From NCBI GenBank assembly GCA_004565275.1, contig SDOX01000010.1:354-61863 (forward strand): DNA of 61,510 nucleotides, written 5' to 3'. The notes under the pieces were generated by a model, which saw nothing but the letters and a program-made list of their open reading frames with translations, did no database searches and was not told where the DNA came from. Each line of letters starts with the position of its first letter. Position 1 is the stretch's first letter. The DNA comes from Nannochloropsis salina CCMP1776. Its lineage: Eukaryota > Sar > Eustigmatophyceae > Eustigmatales > Monodopsidaceae. A program made the translations under genes and the position numbers. Of the stretch, positions 1 through 13,588 are shown piece by piece.

Positions 1-227
1 TAACCTAACCTAACCTAACCCTAACCCTAACCTAACCTAACCCTAACCTAACCCTAACCCTAACCCTAACCCTAACCCTAACCCTAACCCTAACCCTAAC
101 CCTAACCCTAACCCTAACCCTAACCCTAACCCTAACCCTAACCCTAACCCTAACCCTAACCCTAACCCTAACCCTAACCCTAACCCTAACCCTAACCCTA
201 ACCCTAACCCTAACCCTAACCCTAACC
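1..227. repeat. Telomere repeat array (CCCTAA/TTAGGG)
   Basis: The window starts with an uninterrupted array of CCCTAA units (TTAGGG on the other strand), so this is a chromosome end in C-strand orientation. The outermost ~60 bases mix five-base CCTAA (TTAGG) and six-base units; from about base 50 inward the array is pure six-base. The array stops abruptly and unique sequence follows. Confidence 0.97.
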
Positions 228-2269
228 GACAAAATAGCTTGTGGGCCATACTGTGGCCTGCTGTGAGGGCATCTCTGTAAAAGCGTAGGTTTCTGCATCC
301 ATATCGGTTGTGCGAAGGTAGTATCGTCCCGCTGCCCTTTCTAAAGTGCAGTGTTGTGCCATCTGAATAAAGAGAAGTCTCGGGGTGTCCAAGGCGTCCT
401 GGGTTTCTTGCAGGCGAGCTTCTCACTCTTGAAGCTGTTTCTTGAGCTTTCTCTTGCTGATCCACCTGCGATTTCGCGGTTTTCGAAACAAATCACGCTG
501 CAGGAAACGATCCTCGCGTGTTGCATTCAGCGCAGTTTCCTGAGAGGCCGTCACACTGGAGCCCAGAGATTTCTCACGCTTGGCAAAGCCGTCATGAGGA
601 GAGGAGCCACGTCGGACTCCACAGCTTTTTCTACAGCGCTTTTCGCTGGAGACTACGAATTCTTGCAATCGGCTGCGGAGCCCATGCTTGTCACGAAAGC
701 CCGATAATCGTTGCACGCTTGAAAGTCTTGTGGTTTGAGCCTCTACGTGCAACGCTAGCGCGGCTAAGATAATCAAGCCCAATTTGAAGGAGAAAGATGG
801 CATATTCCTCTGTTCTGTGTGGCAAAGAGTAGTGTAGGTTGAAAGATTCAGAAGGATGTAAACACTTACGTAGAAGGTTCATATAGAAGGTTCATATGCC
901 AACGCGAGTGATGGCGACTGATATGATACGAATGTCTTCGCATAGGAACAAGATCGCACTCGCTCTCTCCCTAGAACATGGAATGTGCCGTGCAAAGTCT
1001 TAGTCGGGTGTTCTGGCATCAAGTTAAATTGACAATAAGCCAAGGACCAAACCTATCTTGATATCAGCACTTTGGAAGCCAACATAAGCTACCTAAATTC
1101 ATTCAAAACATAGAGTTGAATTAGCTTGAGCATGGAAGGTAGTTTCTAGCTTAGAAAGAGGTGCAAAACCAAGAAAGAGGTACACAAACAATCTTACACC
1201 TTCGTGAGGTCTCAAGGACTGCGACCACAGATTCGTCCGTGTCATGAGTGTATTTCGAGGAGTTTTCCCGAATATGAGCGAGCGAGAAAAGGTGAATATT
1301 CATGCAGTATGAGATGTTTCTTGATTCTGAATGCCCTCGGTGAGTTCTCTGCGCAGGTGAGTTTGACCGAGTTTCGATGAAATATACCAGATTCCAATGA
1401 GTCGCGCAAAAGCTTTCTTGAAAGCAATTCTCTGACCCTGTGGTAAATTTATGATTTAAGATGATAGAAGCAATATGGCTTCGACGACAGCTGAAAACGC
1501 TTCAACTTGAACAAGTCTCTGAGCAAGGAACCCGAGGGTTGTCAGATTCAGTTCTGCGATTGCAAGAGGAATGGGATATTTTCAGTAGAATCTTAATGCA
1601 ATTAAAATCTCCGACTCTAGGCAATTTGCACTCGATGCAATGCTCCAACTTCAGGCGATTCGCGGAAAACATCTCTGTGAGGGACCTGGGAGTGTAAGTT
1701 TCAGGCGAATCTCATGTTGTTTGTAACGTAAAAGTTTCGGCGAATCTCGGGAGAGATTGTGCCGATCCGTCAACTCCTCCATTACAGACGCCACACATCC
1801 GGGTCGCCTAGCGCTGACTTCTTCCGTCGTCCGCTCGTCAGAGGGGGCTTAGCTGGGCAGTTTATTTCACAATAGAGCGCAAAGAAAAATTAGAATGTCA
1901 GAGGAGGCTTCTTTATGTCGTGCATTCCCTGCATCCGCTGATGATTTTAGACAGGACCGGGGTTGCATGTGCGTCCTCCCCTTCGCCCCTTCACTGCCTG
2001 ACGATTTAACCTTCTCTTCCAAACTACAGTCCATCGCTTCCCCAAGACAGCCCCCTTCAAGGAAAACTTTCATCTCCAAGAGCTGCTTCAGAGGGTGGTG
2101 GAAGGGCCGTGGGTGTCGCCCCTCGAAGTCAAGAATCCCAACAAGGTCACGTCCTTCACCCGCGATGGGAGGCAGCTTTACCTTTTGAAGAGGGGAGACC
2201 CCTGCGAGTGGCGCGACTCCACCTTTCGAACAATGGTCTCTTTTGGAGCTTCCGGAACCCTGACAGCAG
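228..2269. other. Subtelomeric stretch, mostly no recognisable gene
   Basis: About 2 kb between the telomere and the first recognisable conserved gene. The only frame I would keep is the small secreted protein at 423-803 on the minus strand. The other open frames are short, overlap on both strands and lack domain features. No tandem subtelomeric satellite was seen. Confidence 0.6.
423..803 (-). CDS. Small predicted secreted protein, unknown function
   Basis: 126-residue frame. The first ~22 residues form a classic signal peptide: a short start, a Lys, the hydrophobic core LGLIILAALAL, then VEAQ at the likely cleavage site. The rest is strongly basic (many Arg/Lys) and hydrophilic, with no cysteine pattern or domain I recognise. 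It lies under 600 bases from the telomere, where fast-evolving secreted proteins are common in many eukaryotes. No intron is needed. It could be a chance frame; the well-formed signal peptide is the only argument for it. Confidence 0.4.
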   Translation of the reverse strand: MPSFSFKLGLIILAALALHVEAQTTRLSSVQRLSGFRDKHGLRSRLQEFVVSSEKRCRKSCGVRRGSSPHDGFAKREKSLGSSVTASQETALNATREDRFLQRDLFRKPRNRRWISKRKLKKQLQE

Positions 2270-2559
2270 ATGGCAGACAGCGCTTTTCAAGGCTTGGTGG
2301 GTGAGGCGGTCGAGAAGCTGCTGGCGGACAAGGCGCTGGTCCTGCCGGGGGGGGAGGGCCGGGAGGTCGCCGTCGTTACAATCAAGCACGACAAGACGCG
2401 CGTGCCGCTGCTGGCGAAAGGATCATGGTACGTGAAAAGTCCCACTGACGATACGGAAGTGCGTGTTGGTGGCTGTGGAGAATGACCGACCGCTCGTGCC
2501 TCTTCTCACTTCTGTCCCTCCCACCCCACCCAGGTCGACTCTCCCCCGTATGGATTGAA
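2270..2559 (+). CDS. Possible two-exon small ORF, unrecognised
   Basis: An ATG at 2270 opens a frame with coding-like composition (SAFQGLVGEAVEKLLADKAL then a hydrophilic stretch). A GTACGT donor at about 2429 and a CCCAG acceptor at about 2534 would join it in phase 2 to a short second exon ending near 2559, about 60 residues in all. No domain is recognised. The ATG also follows a CAGCAG that could act as an acceptor, so this may be an internal exon of a larger gene starting near 1895. A further open frame (2568-2894) follows and was not joined. Confidence 0.25.
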
Positions 2560-2962
2560 AATTTCACATGAAGTCCCATGTCCAATACCTGGGCATGCAC
2601 CGGACGCTCCAGCAGGGTCACATCTTCCCTTACAATGGCGTGGTGGCGGCAGATGCCTCCCTTGGTCTCGCGTTGCAGAAGGCGTTGATCAACAAAATGG
2701 TGGCAACCTTCACCAGCAATACCAACGGCCACAGAAGGTTCGCGTGCGGGCTGTCCCGCGTAGGCCCAATACAATGCCTTCGGGACGCACCGGACAGCAA
2801 TGCCATCCTCGGAAAGAGGGGAAAGAACAAGAGCCCGAGAAAAAAGCAATATGAAAATAGACCGTCATGCCAGATCAAGAGTGTGAAAGTCTAAATGTAT
2901 CCTCGCTGAGTCATAATTCATGATTAAATTTACATTCCCTACTACCCTTCGGGACGTCTGAC
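2560..2962. other. Interval with an unassigned open frame
   Basis: Holds a plus-strand open frame at 2568-2894 (108 residues) whose first half looks coding-like and whose end is Lys-rich. I do not recognise it and cannot connect it convincingly to the ORF at 2270. The 3' end of the minus-strand Rossmann gene follows at 2963. Confidence 0.3.
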
Positions 2963-4413
2963 TTAGATATCTTGATCCACGTCATAGCTCACAAGCCTCC
3001 GCTCTCGGACAAAATCTAGGTACTCGTCGTGTGTTGGCATTGGGGACGGAAATCCTCGGGAGGTAAAGGAGCGGCTTAATGACCGCAGCATGCCGTTCCG
3101 GAAAGGGTATTCCTTACACGTGGGCATTTGTGGTTTTCTATCTCGCCAATGAGGACCCTCTGCCAAGCCGCGCACGCGTCGCTCAACATGAGTGAGAAGG
3201 ACAACTGCCATAATGTTGGCGACGGCCCGAGAAAGCTCCCAAACCATGTCGTCGATCTCCTCCCAGTGGTTTTGGGCGAGCTCTCCATACGTCTTCTCCC
3301 CCGAACCTGCGTGAACGCATGCCAATAAGCCGAATACGCTATCAAAGAGAAGCCGCTCGAGCATCTGCTTCCGCCAGTACGTGTAATCCATGACCTCGAC
3401 ATGCAGGTCCTTCTTCCTAAGACGGTCAGCGACGGCCCCACGCCAAGTCCCGCACACAGCCGTCTGTCCGGCAAACTTAGGCTCACCATCTGTCTTGCTA
3501 ATGTCGTATTGTACGCGCCCTTCGACGGGCAGACCAAAGGGAGAGATCGAGAAGTAAGGGAGGCACTGTGTAGTCCTCTTGTTCGCCAACCCGTACCTCT
3601 TCAAGAGAGTTTCCAGGCACGCCGACTGCATGAAGACCAAGTCGTTCCGCTTCTCCTTGGGACAACCAAGGATCACACTTTCCACCTCCCACTCTGGTAC
3701 ACATACATAGACAGGAAACATTTTCAAGGCACAGCCATTGGAGACAGTCAAGACGGTGGGTATACAGTCGTCACGCCCGAGAAGCAGATCGTCTTCTCCC
3801 ATGCCCCCCCACTGAACAAGCGCTTGCCCAAGTTTACCCTTTCCAATAATCACGCTAGCTTGGTCACACTTATCAGGCTCCTAAGTAAAATTTTATGTGC
3901 AAGGACAAGTAGAAAATTATCAGAAGACGCGGCAGAATATTATATGGTGCGGTGGAATGACGCCATCGCAACTTATTCACCAAATTCTTTTCGCATTACT
4001 TTGAGAATTTCTGAATACTTTATGTATAAATGCTCAGGATACAAATTATCATGCACTTGATTTCTCAATTGCATTGGTTGTCGTTCTTTAACTCGATACT
4101 GCTCTCTCCTCCACTCATACCGTACCTCTTTTCCTTCAATAAATCGGAAGTAATCCTCCGTGAGCTGCTGATCGGATCGAATTTGCCACAGCCGTACAAG
4201 AGATTTTCTAGAGGGAGGTAGGTCCGCGTGCGGACCAGGTGAGCGGTAGAAAGTGGTGTATATAAGCAGTGCGCTCGTTTGCTGCGACACGATGTTTTTG
4301 CGAAGATACACAGATTGGAAGGCAGAGGCCCGCAAAGAGAGGAAGATCCCTAACACTGGTAACCACAAGGGAGGCAGCGAGATTGAGCGGCTAAATCGAA
4401 ACTTGTGCTTCAT
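2963..4413 (-). CDS. Plastid-targeted NAD(P)-binding Rossmann protein, ketopantoate-reductase-like
   Basis: Two exons, 4413-4000 and 3880-2963, joined in phase 0 across a 119-bp intron (donor GTAATG, acceptor ACTTAG), 443 residues. Residues 1-34 are a signal peptide followed by ASAFQS, the heterokont plastid-import signature. The second exon opens with a dinucleotide-binding turn, IIGKGKLG at about 149-156 (GxGxxG pattern), and has NDLVFMQ about 70 residues later, where ketopantoate-reductase-like folds end a beta strand. I do not see the canonical reductase catalytic set, so the substrate is unknown. The second exon has no ATG of its own near its start, which supports the splice. The call of a Rossmann oxidoreductase is inference; plastid targeting is the stronger claim. 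Confidence 0.6.
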
Positions 4414-5328
4414 TTTCCCCTTCTGCTAAGTTTGCTGCTGTTGCTCTTGCTGATGGTCTTGACACGTCTCCGTTTTAAGGTCCCCCTTCAGGATTGGGTT
4501 TGACCCGCCAAAATATTCTGCGTGTACACCAATATTTCGTCCGTCCCTTTTAACGAAGTCAAGTAAAATGGAATAAGTCATAAGTGCTGTGATTGCCATG
4601 GTGAATGTAGTGTCAGATACCTCGGTCGCCGGGTACTGGAAGGCCTTTGACGGATTGCTTCGCTGACCATCCTGGCAGGGTACTTGAAATGCAAGATGGG
4701 CCAGGGTCCCTGGCACTCCTTCGCTAGTACAGCCTCCGCACTCCCAAATATTTCGATATGAAACAGATGATTATTCATCCCACCTTAGTATACATCAAAA
4801 ATGTAAGGTGAAAGTGGCCTACTCCTGCAAAATTTAATTTTGCGGTGGCGTCAATTGATTTACTCCGACCTTGTCTGAACCCGCTTGGTCCGAGCCCGCC
4901 AGCCACTGCGTGCATGGAGACATGCGAGCCCTAGAGATTTCCCCTTTCAGCTCTGATTGATACAGCACTTCTCAATCGAGCAGGTTGAAACCTATATATT
5001 TACTTTTCTCAGCCTGTGCGCAGGATGTGACAATATGTTTACTCTTTGATGTATTCTGTTCCGACCCCTTTGGTCGCAGGGTCAACCCTTACATTTGTGT
5101 CCTGGATGGTTTTTTTTTTTAAGAGGCTCTGAGGATGTGTTGCCAACAAAGTAATACATAAAAAATTCATTTAGTTGTATAGCGGTACAATTCTTGTGTC
5201 TATCTTTGGTCTAAAAAGTTAATGCTGGCTCTTCAAGTTCTAGGCAATTTTTCCTCTTGCATCTCTTTTAGCACCAGCTCTGGTGTGAAGTAATTAATGT
5301 TTTTTTTTCTTACGCTTACCCAACAGGG
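4414..5328. other. Intergenic interval, divergent between Rossmann gene and lipase
   Basis: About 0.9 kb between the starts of a minus-strand and a plus-strand gene, so both promoters should lie here. A minus-strand frame at 4426-4716 (96 residues, ending in a Gln-rich tail) has a coding-like middle but no recognised domain and could be an exon of an unmodelled gene. 4800-5328 is A/T-rich with T-runs and no convincing gene. Confidence 0.4.
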
Positions 5329-6846
5329 ATGTTTTTGCAGCATGATTATCGGAGATGGAAAGTGGTGCTTTTACAGTTCATCGGTCTAATGCAATTCGTC
5401 AGATCGCGACAACTCCTGCGAACTAATGACACTGCTACTCCGCGTATCAACGATAGCTTTATCGGCACTCACAGCAAAGAACGAAAATTTTCACATTCGT
5501 CACATGGTCCTCATATCTCGAGCGTCGCTGGACCAGGACCAGAAATGAGGCTTCTTGGCGTACCATTGGGTGGTGAGAGTATCTCATTCTTCCCTCTCGT
5601 ACAAATTGTCCTTGATCCACGAGGGGTGCAAGATCGATCTCCCAGCAGACACAAGCTATTCCCTTCTTGTGGATTCGCAGAGCCTATTCTTGATGCCCCA
5701 GGGTATTGCCCCTTGGTGCGCATACTTGAGAGAGGCGCAGACATGAATTACGAATCTATTCTTCGAGGTTTTACCACCGTCAAGAATATGTACGAGACAG
5801 AGAAGGAACCTGCACAAGACGATGAAAGCTCGCTGCCTGTACGCATGGCCGACATCGGGCATCCACTTCCTTTCCAAATAAAAGACCAGGCACTTATCGA
5901 GAAGGAGCGCCAGACCGCATATTGGTACTACCGAAACATCCTGAACCTCTATACATACGTCAAGCGCTGCGTCCAGGCAGGGACCGCCACAGCCAAGCCC
6001 CCACCGTACGTCCCCCGGGGTTATCATTCGCAACGTTTGATCTTTACATCTAGCAACGGAGAAAAAGATCCACCCATTGGCCAGAGCTTCGTAAAGGGCA
6101 CGCATATAGTGGTAGTTATGCGAGGTACAATTTTTAAGACAAACCTCGTGCAGGACGAGACTTTCGAGTACGCAAATCCATCCGACTCTGGCGTCACAGC
6201 CTCCGGTCTGAATGGACGCTTGCATAAAGGCTTCTTCTCGGAGGCCCTGACGCTGACCCAGCAGATAGAAATGGGACTCGATGCTCACCCCACTGTCGAC
6301 TTACTCTCCTTCGCTGGTCACTCCCTCGGCGCAGCTTACATACAACTCGTAGCCCCCATCCTAGCCCTCCGTCGACCCGACCTGGCGGTAGAGGTCTGGA
6401 ACTTTGGCGCACCGCCCGCAGGAGACACTGGATTCGTAGAGCAATACAACGCCTTGCTCAACCTTCGTGCCCGGAGTTTCATGTACATTGGGAACGGCCT
6501 GGTCACGTCTGCCCCCGTCCCCTATGGCATCGGCGACATCATTCCTCAGGCTTTGAGTCTTTGTTGGCCCGTGCGAGGTTGTCCTGGTACACAGAATCCG
6601 GACATGAATGCGGCGATCAAATACGAGGCGACGGGCGGCATCGTGGCCTTCTACTCGACAGACATGCCCAACACGGAGGAATGGAATCGAGTAGACCAAG
6701 TCGTCACCCTCGACTCCTCGCCCTCCGCCTGCCACGGCTGCTCCTATCTCTGTTGGTCTATACAGGGGCTAGACGATCCGGAGAACCGATGTTACTTCGC
6801 GGAACATCCCTGGCCTTGTCCCTACACAGCATGGGACGGCAAATAG
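5329..6846 (+). CDS. Class 3 (Lipase_3) alpha/beta-hydrolase lipase
   Basis: Intronless, 505 residues. The nucleophile elbow GHSLGAA puts the catalytic Ser at about 332. The typical class 3 block NFGAPPAGDTGF follows at ~358-369, and IGDIIPQ gives the likely acid residue Asp403. His469 or His493 would complete the triad. The oxyanion-side strand is VVVMRGT at ~262-267. The N-terminus (VVLLQFIGLMQF) is moderately hydrophobic and may be a signal peptide or anchor. The C-terminal 45 residues hold six or more Cys, suggesting disulfides and a secretory or extracellular location. The expected reaction is hydrolysis of acyl esters of glycerolipids; the exact substrate is unknown. It is one of only a few intronless genes here, so horizontal origin or retroposition is possible but unproven. 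Confidence 0.85.
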   Translation: MFLQHDYRRWKVVLLQFIGLMQFVRSRQLLRTNDTATPRINDSFIGTHSKERKFSHSSHGPHISSVAGPGPEMRLLGVPLGGESISFFPLVQIVLDPRGVQDRSPSRHKLFPSCGFAEPILDAPGYCPLVRILERGADMNYESILRGFTTVKNMYETEKEPAQDDESSLPVRMADIGHPLPFQIKDQALIEKERQTAYWYYRNILNLYTYVKRCVQAGTATAKPPPYVPRGYHSQRLIFTSSNGEKDPPIGQSFVKGTHIVVVMRGTIFKTNLVQDETFEYANPSDSGVTASGLNGRLHKGFFSEALTLTQQIEMGLDAHPTVDLLSFAGHSLGAAYIQLVAPILALRRPDLAVEVWNFGAPPAGDTGFVEQYNALLNLRARSFMYIGNGLVTSAPVPYGIGDIIPQALSLCWPVRGCPGTQNPDMNAAIKYEATGGIVAFYSTDMPNTEEWNRVDQVVTLDSSPSACHGCSYLCWSIQGLDDPENRCYFAEHPWPCPYTAWDGK

Positions 6847-7111
6847 AGTCAATAAAGCTTTTGCAAGATCTTAAAAAAATCAGGATAAAATAAAATAAGC
6901 CAAGAAAATGGAAAGTATCGAATCACTGAGCTCCACGACTGCACGCTCATAATACGAAAAAAAATGCCAACCATATTGCCTTTACATGCGATAAACCATC
7001 AGTACATCAGAGAAAGACTCCCAATCAATCTGATTCTTTGTCAACCCTGCAATTCGCTTCAAGGCTGTGTTCGCACAGTGCATATTGTGTCAGCGACTGC
7101 TTCCCATTCTG

Positions 7112-8702
7112 TTACGATCGTCGCCACCAGCCCCACCAGACTCCCATTCCCGTGCTTTTCTTCCCGACCCTTTCGGTCCCCTTCTCAACCAAATCAACGG
7201 TTAGGATATGCGGTTCCTCTTGCCTGCTTCGATGCGCCGCCCCTACGGCATCACTGATCCTTGTGTAGCCGTCCCTCTCTAACAAGGCAGCTAGCTCGCG
7301 CGTGATGCGTTTGACCGCCCCAGGCCCTTCGTAGACAAGCATGCTGTAGACCTGTGTGGTCATGAATAAATAGCGAACGAAAGGGAAGGAAAGGGATGTC
7401 AAACACTGAAAGCGGGTATCACACGGCGAAAGCCAGAGGCTCGCGCGCATTGCCCGCTGCTCCCTCCCCGTAACCCAGGATCTTTCGTACCTGCACCAGC
7501 GACGCCCCCGCCTGTATTTTATCGTAGGCATCCTGACCCGAGCCGATGCCTCCCACCCCAATGATCGGCAATTGACCGTATCCCGTCAGGCGGTAGAAGT
7601 CGCGGATGGTCTGTGTCGCCAGCTCCTTGAGAGGCAACCCGCTCAACCCGCCTGTTTCTCCCGCGTGCCGCGAGCGGAGGGATGGTGGTCGAGAGACCGT
7701 TGTGTTGCTGACAATCAGGCCGTCGATGCCAGTCTTGAGGGCCACGGCAGCGATGTCCTTCTTCTCCTCCTCCGTCAAATCCGGAGCCACCTTGATGAGC
7801 AGAGGGACCCGCCGACCGCGCACATTGGTCACGAATCCTCTCGCTTGGCCGCTCTGACCATTCAGCTCCCTTTGCACGGCTTGGATCAGAGACTGGAAGG
7901 CGCCCTTCCGTTGCAAGGACCGCAGCCCCGGGGTGTTGGGACTCGAGACGTTGACCACCAGGTAGTCCGCGTACGGAGCCAGCTCTCGCACTCCAAGAAC
8001 GTAATCCTCCTCCGCCTTCTCGGTTGTCTTATTCTTGCCCACGTTCACACCCACGAGGCCCCTCCTCCCCTCATCTTCCTTCCTCCTGCCTTCCTCGTCG
8101 GCCCGGAGCCGCCCTTCCCAGTAGTCCTGCAGGCGCCGCTTGACCGCGGCCACGCCGTGCGAGTTGAACCCGTACCGGTTGATCACGGCCCGATCCTCTT
8201 CCAAACGAAACATCCGTGGCTTGGGGTTCCCGTCTTGAGGCCTCGGGGTCACGCTTCCTACCTCGACAAATCCCAAGCCCAGGCCCAGCAGCCCCTTCAC
8301 AGCCTGCGCGTGTTTGTCGAAGCCTGCCGCCACACCCACCGGATTCGGAAATACGCACGCACCGTCCCACAGGGAGACCTCCAGCGAGGGTGGGCTTCGA
8401 TCTTCCTGGCCGGTATGGTTGGCAGGCACCAATTCTTTGCTCAGGGCCCATATCGCCCAGTCGTGGGCGGTCTCAGGATCGAGCGAGCGCAACAGTACCA
8501 TGCCTGGATGGTCTATGAGCCAGTAGAGCGTCGGGATGGTAATACGGCCATCATTTCCGAGCAGATCCACGGCCGTCAGAGTCCCAAGAACGGCCGCAGC
8601 GGTTGAGAACAAGCTAGGAAATGAGGCAGGAGGAGGGTGGGGGTTGGGTGGAGGGATACTGGAGGCGGACGAGAAGCGGGAAGAGGGGTAAAAGCGAGGC
8701 AA
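7112..8702 (-). CDS. Dihydroorotate dehydrogenase, class 2 (mitochondrial type)
   Basis: Exons 8702-7491 and 7351-7112, phase 0 (donor GTACGA, acceptor CACACAG), 483 residues. It oxidises dihydroorotate to orotate in pyrimidine synthesis with FMN; class 2 enzymes pass electrons to quinone at the mitochondrial inner membrane. Family blocks: [10 protein letters not shown] at ~123-132, [11 protein letters not shown] at ~146-156, [10 protein letters not shown] at ~174-183, and [10 protein letters not shown] at 251-260, which carries the class 2 catalytic Ser. [13 protein letters not shown] and GVGGIGSG follow. The second exon supplies the end of the barrel ([11 protein letters not shown]). The Ser/Pro-rich N-terminus with a hydrophobic stretch (~29-47) fits a mitochondrial presequence plus anchor. 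A charged insert at ~195-232 and a ~38-residue tail after the usual AVGAAHR end are unusual. Head to head with dapL. Confidence 0.93.
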
Positions 8703-9356
8703 TTGAACCGATGAGAGGGTTGTTTGGCGTTTGCGGACATGCGGCCTAGGTCCTGCCTCGCGCCTGTAGGATGGCGTCAGTTGAACATGGAATTATGAGA
8801 AGGTTCTGTTTCTTCCCCGTTCCGGCACAAAGGGGTATACGCAAGAGCAGACGGGACCCAAAATCGTGCAAACGTACTGCAATGATGGAGAGGACGACAT
8901 AAGACGGTTATAAAGATGCCGGGCTGCATTGTGATTATGCCAGGGTGCGCGGCACGCTGCAGGAGCGAAGCGGACCATGGTTGACGCTCTGGTTGTGAGA
9001 GTGATTTTAGTCTAAGCAACGAAAAGCAGCCACGTCCTAGGTTGCGAGAGCCACCAACTTCCTGTCGTGGGCCCTGTACTACGTTGGATTTACATGAATC
9101 AGAGATGGAATGCCGTTGTTACAGGACGCTTCTCCTCAATCGTTCATTGTGTCCGTCTCGCCCTAAAGCCAAGTGCTGGCAGCGTCGAAGACTCGCTCAG
9201 CCAGGCAGCCGCCGCCACCCACCCCCTACAACCTATCCACGCCCCCAGATTATCTCTGTTCAAAGCCACACTGTGCCGGCTCAGGCGTCCACCATAACTC
9301 AGACGCCTCCACACCTGGTTTTTGACACAGACCGGAGATCTCGTCCCACTCGACAA
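8703..9356. promoter_or_regulatory. Divergent promoter region between DHODH and dapL
   Basis: 654 bases separate the two divergent start codons, so both promoters and 5' UTRs should lie here. In-frame sequence also runs upstream of the dapL start from 9042, but the signal peptide of dapL fixes its start at 9357. No clear TATA box or known operator was identified. Confidence 0.5.
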
Positions 9357-12544
<3,188 letters not shown>

Positions 12545-13588
12545 GCGAATGGGGCAGGAAGGGTGGACAAGAAATGAAGGCGACGGGCAAAATTTGGAGT
12601 AGGAAAAAGAAAATACTTCATAGTTGATAGCGACAGTCTCCATTAGCTAGGCATTTGCTTACTTTCATTCCCGACGTGAAAGAAGTGAGGGGCGATGGGT
12701 GGGGCCTCCAGCATGGAAATGACACCCCCGCTGTAGTTCGCGTGATTATCAGTCCTAGCCCCAAAGCGTGTGAGATCATCTAAACTAAAAGGCAAGTCTG
12801 AGCACACGAGTCTCAACCAAGCACGAGTCCGTGGTGAGTTACGGCATGCCGCTGCCTTCGCGTGTGTCTTTTGTCCTGGTCAGTAGAGTTGCCATTATCG
12901 CGGGATAATGACCGCAGAGGGCCCGTCCCCTGGATGGCTGAGCGCCCGGGCCGCGCCTCTCCTTCCTCCCGTGGAAATCGGGTCTTTGGCCAGTCTGTGG
13001 CCGGGCCCAACGGCATCTAAACGCATAACGGGCTGATATGTAGTCTCTGGACGGTCATAGGAGGGACAGATGGTGCTGCACTACATAATTTTTCCAGTAT
13101 GCTTCCAGGGCTCGCTTTGCCGTTCATCACTCCTTCGCTCGTGTCATCTCACTCCAATATTGTATGTATTACAGCAGGTGCTTTTCGTCAAAAAAGCTTG
13201 GGTCTGGACGCACGACAATATCTTGTCGTCCTTAATTTGATTCAAGGTACGAAGTTGGACGGCGGGAGAATGTGAGGGCTCACGAGTGAGGGAAGGAGGG
13301 GACACTGGAGTTAGTGGGGCCTAAAGCCCCCTTTAGCAAGTTAGTGGCTGACCTATTGCACAGTCCTGTCTGGGAATCGGCCGCGTTTATGTGTGCGGTC
13401 TTTGTTAGATTCTGAACATTTATCAACCTTGAGCGAAGAGGCTTGGACGTTCATGCAGGCGGACGTCTTTCCATCCTTCTCATCTTGTTCTGCCCTGCTC
13501 CATCGTACTTTCTGATTTGTCTCCATCGTACTTTCTGATTTGTTTGCAGAAAAAGAAGCCTCTTTCTCTCAACTACTCCTTCTCAAGT
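12545..13588. other. Intergenic region with a G+C-rich inverted repeat
   Basis: No convincing coding frame. At 12917-13010 a compact G+C-rich segment has GGGCCCG near its left edge and the reverse complement CGGGCCC near its right edge, with further short complementary runs between. It is a candidate structured RNA or promoter element but matches no RNA family I know. The last ~90 bases hold the 23-bp duplication and a probable 5'-UTR intron acceptor (TTGCAG at ~13549) upstream of the P2 gene. Confidence 0.4.
13498..13543. repeat. 23-bp perfect tandem duplication before an acceptor site
   Basis: Two adjacent identical copies (13498-13520 and 13521-13543) of a unit beginning CTCCATCGTACTTTC, followed directly by TTGCAG. 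The duplicated unit thus forms the end of a likely 5'-UTR intron of the P2 gene. Confidence 0.85.

Noticed and set aside
32-465. Open frames on the minus strand encoding long Val-Arg or Leu-Gly runs
   Set aside because: They are translations of the telomere repeat.
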